This document shows positions 1-8,081 of a stretch of DNA of 64,000 nucleotides, piece after piece. Positions within the stretch are counted from its first letter, which is position 1. Each line of letters opens with the position of its first letter. Under the pieces are notes generated by a model. That model saw only the letters and a program-made list of their open reading frames with translations, was not told the origin of the DNA and did not search any database. The position numbers were made by a program, and so were the translations under genes. The stretch comes from Rhodococcus sp. CH91 (GTDB lineage: Bacteria > Actinomycetota > Actinomycetes > Mycobacteriales > Mycobacteriaceae), in contig NZ_JAKFYR010000009.1 of assembly GCF_022554085.1 (NCBI RefSeq), positions 1 to 64,000 of the forward strand, written 5' to 3'.

Positions 1-4
1 GTTA

Positions 5-37
5 CCGAAGACCCCCAACCTTGTTGGGGGTCTTCGG
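5..37. terminator. Perfect 14-bp hairpin, probable terminator
   Basis: Arms at 5-18 and 24-37 are exact reverse complements around a 5-base loop. No T-run follows on either side, which is common for actinobacterial terminators. The gene it serves lies outside the window. Confidence 0.7.
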
Positions 38-46
38 CATTGAGGA

Positions 47-74
47 GGGGACCCGCTTGTGCGGGTCCCCTTTT
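47..74 (+). terminator. Second hairpin with T-run, terminator
   Basis: A perfect 10-bp GC-rich stem (47-56 with 61-70) and a TTGT loop are followed at once by TTTT. This is a classical intrinsic terminator for transcription entering from the left edge. It backs up the hairpin at 5-37. Confidence 0.8.
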
Positions 75-98
75 CTCGTATGGGGGTATCCGGTGGCA

Positions 99-104
99 TA
101 GCCT
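99..104 (+). promoter_or_regulatory. -10 box TAGCCT, leaderless start
   Basis: The TANNNT-type box ends 6 nt before the ATG at 111, so transcription should start at or next to the start codon. No convincing -35 box was seen. It supports the ATG at 111 over the internal ATG at 162. Confidence 0.5.
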
Positions 105-110
105 CCGGAC

Positions 111-665
111 ATGGGACGGGTCGAGTCGGCAGAAAATGCCTTCGGTGATGTCGAACTCACCATGGACGAATTGCGAGAGGTCACGCGCTACGCGGCGGAG
201 AGCGCGCAGGCGGTGCTCCCCGTCTTCGAGCAGGCGGTTCCCGCGGACCTGCGTCCGCGGGCAGCTCTCGATGCTGCATGGGACTTCGCAGGTGGGGAGA
301 GGCGGACGAGACTGCAACGCGTCACCGCGCTGGACGCACATCGGGCAGCGAAGGAAGCGCCCTCCGAGCCGGCCGCACTTGCGGCACGGTGTGCAGGGGA
401 TGCCGCTGCGGCTGGCTACCTGCATCCGATCGCGAAGGCCACCCAGGTCGGCCACATCCTGCGTGCTGCCGCCGGCGCCGCGCGTATAGCCGAACTCCAC
501 GCAGGAGGCGACGAGGCAGCCGGAATGGCGGCTGTCGAGCAGGCCCGGTGCCGAGCGTCGCCCCTACTGGTTGCCGTCCTGTCGAGGTATCCGCGTGCGC
601 CGATCTCGAAAAGTCGCGTGGGCCAACTGATGAGCGCTCTGGATGCTTCCCTGCGTGAGCGGTAG
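111..665 (+). CDS. Imm5-like putative immunity family protein
   Basis: This 184-residue, Ala- and Glu-rich helical protein has no signal peptide or membrane segment. The pattern DELREVTRYAAESAQAVL, a central AALDAAWDFAGG stretch, and YLHPIAKATQVGHILRAA in the C-terminal half match what I know as the Imm5-like putative immunity family, often misannotated as exonuclease SbcC. That family was named from polymorphic toxin loci, but most actinobacterial copies have no toxin partner, and none is visible here. The start is set by the -10 box at 99-104; an internal ATG at 162 sits right before the conserved region and is possible. It stands alone between the edge terminators and the convergent SDR gene. 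Function is unproven. Confidence 0.7.
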   Translation: MGRVESAENAFGDVELTMDELREVTRYAAESAQAVLPVFEQAVPADLRPRAALDAAWDFAGGERRTRLQRVTALDAHRAAKEAPSEPAALAARCAGDAAAAGYLHPIAKATQVGHILRAAAGAARIAELHAGGDEAAGMAAVEQARCRASPLLVAVLSRYPRAPISKSRVGQLMSALDASLRER

Positions 666-725
666 CAGGGGGGTCGTCGAACGGTGCCGGAAGGTCCCAC
701 CGGATCGCAGCTCGGTAGGCGCGAC

Positions 726-1496
726 CTACAGATACCACCCACCGTTCACTCCGATGGCCTGTCCGGTGATGAAGCCTGCATCGTCCGTACACAGGAACGC
801 GGCGGCCGCGGCCACGTCGTGGGGTGTTCCGGTCCGGCGCACCGGAGTCATGGTGGCCAGCACCTCCAGATCGATCATCTGCCCAGGTTGTTCCTCGGCT
901 CGCGCCATCGGGGTATCGATGATCGACGGAGGAATCGTATTGGCCGTGATTCCTTTCGGGGACAACTCGAACGCCAGGGCCTTCGTCAGAGCGATGACTC
1001 CGCCCTTCGACGCGACGTAGTGTGCTCGGTCCGGTGCACCCGACTGTGCGCTCGACGAGGAGATCGTCACGATGCGCCCCCATCCTGCCTCGACGAGATC
1101 GGGGAGAACCGACTGGATCGTGTGGAACGTACCTGTGAGGTTCACGTCGAGTATCCGTCGCCATGAATCCGCAGTGATCTCGCCGAACGGGGCGCTCTCC
1201 TGAATGCCGGCACTGGTGACGACGATCGAGACGGATCCGAGTTCGGCGCGCACCTTCTCGACCGCCGAATCGACGTTCCCCCGATCTGCGACGTCGACTT
1301 CGAGCGCCACAACCCGAGCGCCCTCGGCTGCCAATTCGTCTGCCGCTGCCCGGGCCGCCTCACCGTTGCGATCGAGCAGAGCGACGGGATGGCGACCTCC
1401 GGCGAGTTCTCCGGCGATTGCTCGGCCGATTCCCGATCCGGCACCCGTGACGACAGCCACCCGTCCCGCCGCAGTCGAATCGCTGTCAGTGGGCAT
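726..1496 (-). CDS. SDR-family NAD(P)-dependent oxidoreductase
   Basis: A 256-residue classical short-chain dehydrogenase. It shows the nucleotide-binding GAGSGIG (residues 18-24), a TSAG version of the NNAG motif near 94-97, the catalytic Ser near 147, and Tyr160/Lys164 in YVASK. The C-terminal GQAIGVNGGWYL is typical of FabG- and alcohol-dehydrogenase-like members. The ATG at 1496 is preceded by GGAAGGAA and overlaps the end of the P450 gene by 11 nt, so the two are translationally coupled. With the P450 and the neighbouring mce genes, the likely task is oxidising a hydroxyl or 3-hydroxyacyl group on an imported lipid; the actual substrate cannot be read from sequence. Confidence 0.85.
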   Translation of the reverse strand: MPTDSDSTAAGRVAVVTGAGSGIGRAIAGELAGGRHPVALLDRNGEAARAAADELAAEGARVVALEVDVADRGNVDSAVEKVRAELGSVSIVVTSAGIQESAPFGEITADSWRRILDVNLTGTFHTIQSVLPDLVEAGWGRIVTISSSSAQSGAPDRAHYVASKGGVIALTKALAFELSPKGITANTIPPSIIDTPMARAEEQPGQMIDLEVLATMTPVRRTGTPHDVAAAAAFLCTDDAGFITGQAIGVNGGWYL

Positions 1497-2781
1497 GGGT
1501 GCTTCCTTCCGCGACCGCGAGGGGAGTGAACTCGAGATGGATCTCGGTGAGCCCGCGGAGGATGTACGTCGGTTCGTAGGCGAAGTGACGGTCGTCGGCA
1601 GGGCCGTGCTTCTCCTCGGAGATCCGGATGTCACCGAGCCGATCCAGAAGTCGCGCGACGGTGACCCGAGCTTCCACTCTGGCGAGCGGACCTCCGGGGC
1701 ACGAGTGGACACCGCGGCCGAAGGCGATGTGTTCGCGCGAATTCTCTCTGTCGAGCAGGAATTCGTGTGGATCGGTGAACCGGCGAGGATCTCGGTTGCC
1801 GGCCGGGAGCGAGATCATGATGGTGGTACCTGCAGGGATCTCCACACCTGCGAGGCTGGTCTTCTTCCTGGTCAGACGGAAATCGCTCTTGACGGGCCCC
1901 TCCAGGCGCAGGGCTTCCTCCACGAATTGGGGTATCAGGCTGCGGTCTTCACGAAGCTGTTTCTGCAGATCGGGGTTCTCGGCGATCAGACGGAAGGCTG
2001 CAGTGATCAGGCGCGCCGTGGTGTCCTGCCCGGCGCCGAACAGAAAGGTTGCGAGCCGGACGAGATCGACCACATCGGGAGTACCGCCGTCTGCATAGGC
2101 CGATTCGGCGAGGATCGAGAGGACGTCCTTCCGCGGCGTCCGACGCCGGTCGTCGATGTACGCCGAGAACTTCGAATCCAGGAACTCCAGCGGGTTGGTT
2201 CCGAGTGCTCCGTCTTCGGCCATTGCACCGGGTGTCTGCGTGGACAGGTGTGCGATGAAGGCGGCATGGTCGTCTTCCGGAACGCCGAGAAGATCGGCGA
2301 TGGTGAGCAGCGCGAACGGTTGTGCGTACCCGTGCAGCAGTTCCACCTTCCCGGACTCGTGGAAGGTATCGATCAATCGGTCCGCCAGTCGCCACATGAA
2401 GTCCTCGTTCTCGGCCAGTCGCCGAGGAGTGAACAGTCCACCGAGGAGCCGGCGGACTCGCGTGTGCTGGGGTGGATCCATCGTCACGAGATGCTCGTTC
2501 AGTGGAATCTCGGGGCGATGACGCTCGATCTGCTCGCTGATGTCGTCGCCCTCGGGTTCGAACGGCATACCGGGAAACGGACCTGTGGCGGCGTTGATGC
2601 TCGAGTAGGTCGACGTGTCTCGAAGTACGGCGAGACATTCTTCGAAGCCCGTCACTGCCACTACGCCACGGGGATCCGTGAACCGTACCGGGCATTGCGA
2701 GCGAAGGTGATCGAAGTAGGGATGCGGATCCGGGATGAAGGAAGGATCCGTGAAGAAGTCCTTCGAGTCGAAGTCGTTCAC
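1486..2781 (-). CDS. Cytochrome P450
   Basis: A 431-residue soluble bacterial P450. The I-helix oxygen-activation motif is GAGQDTT (249-255), the K-helix ExxR is E289-x-x-R292, and the heme-ligand loop FGRGVHSCPGG puts the thiolate at Cys361. There is no membrane anchor or fused reductase, so it should need a separate ferredoxin and reductase; neither is encoded in this cluster. The GTG at 2781 has an AGGAG seven bases upstream; a farther GTG at 2808 is possible but lacks one. It is divergent from the TetR gene, and a 20-bp palindrome lies between them. The operon partner is the SDR. Substrate unknown; a lipid or steroid is plausible from the adjacent mce operon. Confidence 0.9.
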   Translation of the reverse strand: MNDFDSKDFFTDPSFIPDPHPYFDHLRSQCPVRFTDPRGVVAVTGFEECLAVLRDTSTYSSINAATGPFPGMPFEPEGDDISEQIERHRPEIPLNEHLVTMDPPQHTRVRRLLGGLFTPRRLAENEDFMWRLADRLIDTFHESGKVELLHGYAQPFALLTIADLLGVPEDDHAAFIAHLSTQTPGAMAEDGALGTNPLEFLDSKFSAYIDDRRRTPRKDVLSILAESAYADGGTPDVVDLVRLATFLFGAGQDTTARLITAAFRLIAENPDLQKQLREDRSLIPQFVEEALRLEGPVKSDFRLTRKKTSLAGVEIPAGTTIMISLPAGNRDPRRFTDPHEFLLDRENSREHIAFGRGVHSCPGGPLARVEARVTVARLLDRLGDIRISEEKHGPADDRHFAYEPTYILRGLTEIHLEFTPLAVAEGSTHAH

Positions 2782-2907
2782 TCGGGGCTCCTGACGTCGT
2801 GCGCACACGAGGTACGCAGCTTCGGTGTTTCCGATGAGAACGCCAGCCTCGCCCGATGCTGAGCGCCTGCCTAGCAGTGCTGGCTACATGGATAGCACGG
2901 ACCGCCG

Positions 2908-2927
2908 AATGTGGTCAAGGACACATT
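2908..2927. promoter_or_regulatory. Candidate TetR operator, imperfect 20-bp palindrome
   Basis: AATGTGGTCAAGGACACATT has perfect 6-bp outer arms (2908-2913 and 2922-2927) and partial symmetry inside. It sits between the divergent P450 (start 2781) and TetR (start 3025) genes, where an autoregulatory TetR operator is expected. Binding is inferred. Confidence 0.5.
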
Positions 2928-3024
2928 GCGGGGTCCGGTTAGCATGATGATCGATCGGTGCTCCGCGGCCGGCGGGTCGCCTGCGACGCGGGGTCGCGCT
3001 GTGCCGGCTACAACGGAGGTGGAG

Positions 3025-3654
3025 ATGGCGTCGTCGCGACGGATCGGAGCACCCGATGCAAAGAACAGGACGGTCCTGCTCGACGCAGCCGAGCGGCTGA
3101 TGCTCGAACGAGGTTACGCCGCTGTCACTTCGAGGCGTATCGCAGAACGCGCCGGTCTCAAACCGCAGCTCGTGCACTACTACTTCCGAACCATGGACGA
3201 ACTGTTCCTCGAGATGTTCCGGCGCCGCGCCGAAGAGGGCCTGGCAATCCAGGCGGACATGACGAAGTCCGACAGGCCGCTACGCGCACTGTGGGAGTTC
3301 AGCACCGATCCTGCTGCTGTGGCCGTGACGATGGAGTTCATCGCCCTGGCGCGCCACCGGGCCGCTCTTCGTTCCGAGATCGCCCGCTACTCGGAACTCT
3401 TCCGGATCGGTCAGCGCGACGCCGCGCGTGCAGCGCTCGCGCGATCCGGATACGACATGACCCGGCTTCCTCCTGTGGTGCTGTCGGTACTCATGACCAG
3501 CATCTCCCGTGTCGTGGTGATGGAGGAGGCGCTCGGGCTCACAGCAGGTCATGCCGAGACGTTCGAGCTGGTGGAGTGGTGTCTGTCGGTGCTCGAGGGT
3601 GACGTCGATCCTCGCGAGGCCGGAAACGTCGCGCGGCCGGACCGCCTGCCGTGA
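3025..3654 (+). CDS. TetR-family transcriptional regulator
   Basis: A 209-residue protein with a clear N-terminal TetR DNA-binding domain: helix 1 in VLLDAAERLMLERGYAAVT and the recognition helix in IAERAGLKPQLVHYYF, near residues 15-65. The rest is an all-helical ligand-binding domain. The ATG at 3025 is chosen because GGAGGTGGAG lies just upstream and the TetR domain follows after a short arm; upstream in-frame starts would cover the operator region. It is divergent from P450-SDR and about 400 bp upstream of the first yrbE gene in the same direction. It likely represses P450-SDR and perhaps the mce operon in response to a lipid or acyl-CoA ligand. Confidence 0.9.
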   Translation: MASSRRIGAPDAKNRTVLLDAAERLMLERGYAAVTSRRIAERAGLKPQLVHYYFRTMDELFLEMFRRRAEEGLAIQADMTKSDRPLRALWEFSTDPAAVAVTMEFIALARHRAALRSEIARYSELFRIGQRDAARAALARSGYDMTRLPPVVLSVLMTSISRVVVMEEALGLTAGHAETFELVEWCLSVLEGDVDPREAGNVARPDRLP

Positions 3655-3699
3655 CCGCTTCCGGAGGGTGACCGGACCGAAGTTGTCCGAAATCATGTA

Positions 3700-3728
3700 T
3701 TGCAACTAAGAGAATTGTATTCTACTTT
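3700..3728 (+). promoter_or_regulatory. Candidate mce promoter with embedded operator
   Basis: This is an unusually AT-rich patch. TTGCAA (3700-3705), a 17-nt spacer and TACTTT (3723-3728) resemble -35 and -10 boxes. The spacer holds the inverted repeat AGAAT-TGT-ATTCT at 3711-3723. A repressor bound there would block the polymerase. Inference only. Confidence 0.4.
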
Positions 3729-3968
3729 TGGCTCGGGCGGACTGCCCGACTTCGGTGCCCGATCGCCCGCGGGTGGCCGAGACGACATTTCGTGACGCGC
3801 GAGGTGGTATCGGTCCGATCTGCCGTCGTGCCGACGGTGACGTGCGATCGGTGGGATTCCGGAAATTTCTCGGAAACCGTGTGAAGGCAGCCGATCTCAC
3901 TGATTCTCGTCACCGTTCGATCTTCCGGTGACATTCACGTACTCGTTCACTCCTGAAGGGGAGCGCCC
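3729..3968. other. Long untranslated region before the mce operon
   Basis: No credible gene is seen here. Two inverted repeats stand out: CCGTCG-TGC-CGACGG at 3823-3837, and TTCCG-N9-CGGAA at 3857-3875, the latter enclosing GAAATTTC. They could be RNA hairpins or protein sites. Together with the upstream promoter candidate they give the mce operon a long 5' region. Confidence 0.4.
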
Positions 3969-4043
3969 GTGGCACATACGGTTTCGGGTTCGACGCAGCG
4001 CAGTTCCCGGCGGGCGGACGCATTCTCCGGATCGGCTCGGTGA
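3969..4043 (+). CDS. Possible 24-codon upstream ORF
   Basis: A GTG start follows a strong GAAGGGGAG Shine-Dalgarno sequence at 3955-3963, better than the one before the first yrbE gene. The frame encodes a basic Ser/Arg-rich 24-residue peptide and stops at 4041-4043, six bases before the GTG of yrbEA at 4050. The arrangement would suit translational coupling or a leader peptide. The peptide has no recognisable family. It may equally be chance. Confidence 0.3.
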   Translation: MAHTVSGSTQRSSRRADAFSGSAR

Positions 4044-4049
4044 TCCGCC

Positions 4050-4883
4050 GTGGGGGCGCCGGCCACCGACGAGATCGGCCGATGGGCACGTGGGTACATT
4101 CGGCGGCATCCCGTTGCGGCGCTCGAAACCGTCGGGGGCCAATGCGTTCTCGCAATCCGCGTCTTTCGGTACCTGATCGTCGACATCGTCACCCTACGGT
4201 TCCCGTTCGCGGAATTCGTGCGGCAGGCGGCATTCATGGCGTCGGCCTCCGCTTTGCCCACGATGTTCGTGGCGATCCCGATCGGAGTCACCTTGTCGAT
4301 CCAGTTCGGTCTCCTCGCCGGACAGGTCGGGGCCACCTCCCTGGCCGGCGCGGCCAGTGGGCTCGCGGTCGTCAAACAGGGCGCGCCGATGGTGGCCGCT
4401 CTCCTGATGGCGTCTGCGGCCGGTTCGGCGGTGTGTGCCGATCTCGGGTCCCGCAAGATCCGTGACGAGATCGACGCGATGGAGGTGATGGGCCTGTCGG
4501 TGGTCCGACGCCTCGTGGTGCCCCGCCTGGTAGCCGCGATCGTGGTCGGTCTCGCTCTCACCGGTCTGGTCTGCTTCGTCGGATTCCTGTCCGGTTACGT
4601 CTTCAACACCTTCGTAATGAACGGCACTCCAGGAAGTTTCGTGACGACCTTCGCTTCGTTCGCAACGATCGGCGATTTCGTACTGACCATGATCAAAGCG
4701 GCGGTCTTCGGTGCGATCGTCGCCGTCGTCGCCTGTCAGAAGGGTTTGTCGACACGCGGGGGGCCGGCCGGGGTCGCGAACTCGGTCAACGCGACCGTCG
4801 TCGCCTCGATCCTGCTGCTCATGATCGTCAACGTCGCCTTCACCCAGCTCTATGTGCTGCTGTTCCCGCGGACGGGATTCTGA
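4050..4883 (+). CDS. yrbEA: MlaE/YrbE-type permease, Mce transporter subunit A
   Basis: A 277-residue polytopic membrane protein of the MlaE permease family, the inner-membrane channel of Mce ABC importers. Family signatures include VCADLGSRKIRDEIDAMEVMG (about 130-150), the predicted contact with the ATPase, and the C-terminal CQKGLSTRGGPAGVANSVNATVVAS. About five hydrophobic helices are visible. The GTG at 4050 has only a weak ribosome-binding site, and a small frame ends just upstream. One base separates its stop from yrbEB. The ATPase of Mce systems (MceG/MkaG type) is normally encoded elsewhere, and none is present here. Confidence 0.9.
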   Translation: MGAPATDEIGRWARGYIRRHPVAALETVGGQCVLAIRVFRYLIVDIVTLRFPFAEFVRQAAFMASASALPTMFVAIPIGVTLSIQFGLLAGQVGATSLAGAASGLAVVKQGAPMVAALLMASAAGSAVCADLGSRKIRDEIDAMEVMGLSVVRRLVVPRLVAAIVVGLALTGLVCFVGFLSGYVFNTFVMNGTPGSFVTTFASFATIGDFVLTMIKAAVFGAIVAVVACQKGLSTRGGPAGVANSVNATVVASILLLMIVNVAFTQLYVLLFPRTGF

Positions 4884-4884
4884 C

Positions 4885-5739
4885 ATGGCCTCCCGGTACT
4901 TCCCGCCCGGCGTCCGGCCACTCGTCGCCCTCGCGTCGGCACAGACCCGGTCGATCCAGCGGCTCGGGCACATCGTCGTCTTCTTCCTGCGTGCAGTCGC
5001 TGCGATACCCACGACACTGCGGCATTACAGGAAGGAGTTCCTGCGCATCCTCTCCGACGTCACGTGGGGCAACGGTTCTCTCGTCGTCGGGGGAGGTACG
5101 GCCGGGGTGATCATCGTCCTGGGTGCATCCGCAGGAGCGATCGTCGCCATCGAGGGATACAACGCACTCCATCTCCTCGGTTTGGAACCCGCGACGGGAA
5201 TGGTGTCCTCGACCGCTACGACCCGCGAGCTCGCCCCCATCATGGCCTCGCTCGCCTTCGCAGCGCAGGCCGGATGTCGCTTCACCGCCCAGCTCGGCGC
5301 GATGCGCATCTCGGAAGAGATCGATGCCATGGAGTCGCTGGCGATCCGCTCGATCCCGTATCTCGTCACGACACGTCTGCTCGCCTCGGTCGTGGCCGTG
5401 GTGCCCCTGTATCTCGTCTGTCTCACAGTGAACTACGTTGCCGTGCAATCGGTGATCGGATTAACCGGGGGAGTGTCGGCCGGCACGTACGGTCACTATT
5501 TCTCGCTGGTGCTCGATGCCACGGATATCGGTTACTCGTTGCTCAAGACGGTGGTGTTCGTCGTCATCACCACCACGATCCAGTGTTATTACGGCTTCTA
5601 CGCCGCCGGGGGGCCACAGGGCGTGGGGACGGCTGCCGGCCGGGCCATGCGGGCGAGCATCTCCGCGATGATCGTGGTCAACCTCCTCCTGACCGTGGCC
5701 CTGTGGGGTATCGGCTCGGGTGCAAGGCTGGGTGGCTAG
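4885..5739 (+). CDS. yrbEB: MlaE/YrbE-type permease, Mce transporter subunit B
   Basis: The second MlaE-family permease, 284 residues. It carries the usual YrbEB features: LRHYRKEFLRILSDVTWGNG near the N-terminus, TRELAPIMASLAFAAQAGCRFTAQLGAMRISEEIDAME in the middle, and YGFYAAGGPQGVGTAAGRAMR before the last helix. The ATG at 4885 follows the yrbEA stop by one base, so the two are coupled and should form the heterodimeric membrane channel. mceA begins two bases after its stop. Confidence 0.9.
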   Translation: MASRYFPPGVRPLVALASAQTRSIQRLGHIVVFFLRAVAAIPTTLRHYRKEFLRILSDVTWGNGSLVVGGGTAGVIIVLGASAGAIVAIEGYNALHLLGLEPATGMVSSTATTRELAPIMASLAFAAQAGCRFTAQLGAMRISEEIDAMESLAIRSIPYLVTTRLLASVVAVVPLYLVCLTVNYVAVQSVIGLTGGVSAGTYGHYFSLVLDATDIGYSLLKTVVFVVITTTIQCYYGFYAAGGPQGVGTAAGRAMRASISAMIVVNLLLTVALWGIGSGARLGG

Positions 5740-5741
5740 AC

Positions 5742-7043
5742 ATGTCCATCCTGCTCGAGAGCGATATCGGACGGTCGACGCCCGCGCGATTGTTCGTCGC
5801 CGGTGCGGTGGCGTTGCTTCTCGCCGTCCTCGGGGTGGTTGTGGTCGTGGCGAAGGCCGACGGCAGATTCACCCGGACGGTCGAGGTGGAGGCCGTGCTC
5901 TCGGAGATCGGCGACGGACTGCCTCCGCGTTCGGACGTGAAGTTCCGGGGTGTGCTGGTCGGTGAGGTGCGGGAGGTCGTACGCGCGAACTCGTCCTCAC
6001 TGGTGGCGGAACTGTCTCTGAAACCCGAACACGCCCACTCGATTCCGCGCACCGTCACCGCGCGTGTCGTGCCGAGCAATGTCTTCGCGGTATCGTCCGT
6101 GCAACTCGTCGACAACGGCGCGGCACCACCGTTGGCGGCAGGTACGTCGATCCCGCAGGACACGAGCCTGGCGACCGTCCAGTTGCAGACGGCACTGACG
6201 AAACTCCGGAACATCACGGCAGCGACAGCCCGCGTCGACACCCGGCACACACTCGGGATCCTCGCGACCGTCGCCGAAGCGACCGATCGGCGCGGCGCCG
6301 ATATCGTCTCGGCCGGCGAGAAACTCGACCGCATGGTGCGCGAGATCGGAGCGGTCCTCACACCCGATGGCAGTCCGTCGACGCTGGTCGCCCTGTCCGA
6401 TGCCGTGCGGGGGCTCCAGGAATCCGCACCGGATCTGCTCGACGCGGTGAACCACGCGGTGGTGCCCATGCGAACCGTGGCGGAGAAGCACGCCGAACTC
6501 GGAACGTTCCTGGCATCGAGCGCCGGCACGCTCGATCTCGTGGCGAGCGGTTTCGAGAGACACACCGAGCAGGTCATCGGAGTGACCACCGCTCTGACAC
6601 CTGTGCTGGGCGTCGTGGCAGACGGGTCAGAGGAGTTCCCGCGTATCACCACCCGGATGCGTCGCATCTCCGACAAGTGGTTCGAGAGTTTCTGGCCCCA
6701 CGGTGCGCCACGCGGGATGGGCAAGTTCATCTTCCAGTTCACCCCGCACCGGATGTACACGCGCGCCGACTGCCCCCGGTACGGAGCTCTGGCGGGCCCG
6801 AGCTGTGAGACGGCACCCGAGACCGGGGCGCCGCCCGTCGCATCCCTGGACACCGGAGGGCACGTTCTCGGCAACGCGCCGTCCGGAGGCAATGTCGGCT
6901 CGATCGGTAGCGAGGAGGAGAAGAAGCTGCTCGGGGCACTTCTCGGCGGTGACGCGTCGGCGGCTGCGGAAATGCTGCTCGGGCCGGTCGCGCGCGGAGC
7001 GCTGATCTCGGTCCTCCCGGACGAGGAGAGGGGCCCGGGATGA
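5742..7043 (+). CDS. mceA: Mce family protein, MceA position
   Basis: A 433-residue protein with one N-terminal membrane helix (about 15-37), an MCE/MlaD domain (about 43-120, with SDVKFRGVLVGEV as the typical core), then a long helical region predicted to build the periplasm-spanning tunnel of Mce hexamers, and a Gly/Ala-rich tail. The ATG at 5742 follows yrbEB directly, and the stop overlaps the mceB start as ATGA. By family it is one of six non-identical subunits of a lipid-import tube in the mycolate envelope. Cargo is not known; it is not assigned to mce1 or mce4 here. Confidence 0.88.
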   Translation: MSILLESDIGRSTPARLFVAGAVALLLAVLGVVVVVAKADGRFTRTVEVEAVLSEIGDGLPPRSDVKFRGVLVGEVREVVRANSSSLVAELSLKPEHAHSIPRTVTARVVPSNVFAVSSVQLVDNGAAPPLAAGTSIPQDTSLATVQLQTALTKLRNITAATARVDTRHTLGILATVAEATDRRGADIVSAGEKLDRMVREIGAVLTPDGSPSTLVALSDAVRGLQESAPDLLDAVNHAVVPMRTVAEKHAELGTFLASSAGTLDLVASGFERHTEQVIGVTTALTPVLGVVADGSEEFPRITTRMRRISDKWFESFWPHGAPRGMGKFIFQFTPHRMYTRADCPRYGALAGPSCETAPETGAPPVASLDTGGHVLGNAPSGGNVGSIGSEEEKKLLGALLGGDASAAAEMLLGPVARGALISVLPDEERGPG

Positions 7044-8077
7044 GCTATCGCAGGCCATTGATCGGCTTCACTCTCTTCCTGTTGATCTCCCTCGCGGCGA
7101 CATGGCCGGTGGTCGTCACGCTCCAACGCGACGTGCACGGGAACACGGCCGTCTACAGTGCCGTATTCAGTGACGTATCGGGCCTGCGGGTCGGCGACGA
7201 CGTCCGGATGGCGGGCGTACGGGTGGGGCGCATCGACGGGATCGAGCTCGACGGGACGGTCGCGAAGGTCGCCTTCCGCATCGAGGCGGGACAGACGATC
7301 TACGACGACACCGAGGCCGCGATCACCTATCAGAACATCATCGGACAGCGGTATCTGGGACTCTCACGCGGTGAGGACGGCTCCGGGAATCCGGTCCCAC
7401 CGCACTGGGAGATCCCGCTCGAACGGACCGATCCGTCGTTCGACATCTCCGTGCTGCTCAACGGGTTCGAACCGTTGTTCAGCGTGCTCGATCCCGAACA
7501 GGTCGATCGGATCACCGGCGCGATCGTCGCCGCACTGCAGGGCGACGGTGGTGCGGTGACCGTGCTCGTCGCCGAAACATCACGCCTGGCGGAATCGCTC
7601 GCCGAACCCGACCGGATCCTCGGTGACATCATCGTCAACCTGGATGCGGTCATCGGAGATCTCGGGACGCAGAGCGAGGACGTCGACGCCGTGCTGAGCA
7701 GTGCCCGCGCGATCTTCTCCGAACTGTCGGCGCGGAGAGACGAGACGATCGACTCGCTCGATTCCGTCGCTGCGACGGTCGGCAGAATTGCGGAGATCAG
7801 CGGGCGCGTCAGGCCCGATCTGCACGAGATGATAATCCGGCAACCAGGATTCACCAGGCACTTCCTCGACAACAAGGACAGTTTCGCGTACTTCGGGGCG
7901 AACCTTCCGGGACTTCTCAAGGGTCTGGCGCGCGTCAGTCAGGAGGGCAGTTATCTGAACACCTACCTGTGCAATTTCAATGTCACCCTCGTTCCGGAGG
8001 TCGGTACGATCATTCCTTCCCTGGTCTCCCAGGTCACCCCCGAGGGGCGGATCACTCACTCCCCGGTCTGCAGGTGA
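7040..8077 (+). CDS. mceB: Mce family protein, MceB position
   Basis: A 345-residue protein with an N-terminal helix (about 7-27), an MCE domain with SGLRVGDDVRMAGVRVGRIDGIEL as its core, and an extended helical part ending in a Cys-containing region (YLCNFN and SPVCR) typical of MceB. The start overlaps the mceA stop as ATGA, giving tight translational coupling. It is expected to form one sixth of the Mce ring and tunnel together with MceA and MceC-F. Confidence 0.9.
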   Translation: MSYRRPLIGFTLFLLISLAATWPVVVTLQRDVHGNTAVYSAVFSDVSGLRVGDDVRMAGVRVGRIDGIELDGTVAKVAFRIEAGQTIYDDTEAAITYQNIIGQRYLGLSRGEDGSGNPVPPHWEIPLERTDPSFDISVLLNGFEPLFSVLDPEQVDRITGAIVAALQGDGGAVTVLVAETSRLAESLAEPDRILGDIIVNLDAVIGDLGTQSEDVDAVLSSARAIFSELSARRDETIDSLDSVAATVGRIAEISGRVRPDLHEMIIRQPGFTRHFLDNKDSFAYFGANLPGLLKGLARVSQEGSYLNTYLCNFNVTLVPEVGTIIPSLVSQVTPEGRITHSPVCR

Positions 8078-8081
8078 GGCC

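Noticed and set aside
1497-1712. N-terminal extension of the SDR by 72 residues
   Set aside because: It lies inside the P450 gene in another frame, is Ser/Arg-rich, and the ATG at 1496 has a strong ribosome-binding site and the right family start.
2911-3024. Longer TetR protein starting at 2911
   Set aside because: It would cover the divergent promoter and operator; GGAGG before the ATG at 3025 and the position of the DNA-binding domain favour the shorter form.
3655-4049. KstR-type cholesterol-regulon operator before the mce operon
   Set aside because: I looked for a palindrome of the AACNNGTT kind and saw none, so assignment as the cholesterol mce4 operon is not supported.
5064-5741. Extension of mceA upstream into yrbEB
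   Set aside because: The added 226 residues are Arg-rich shadow sequence; the ATG at 5742 follows the yrbEB stop and yields a normal Mce N-terminus.
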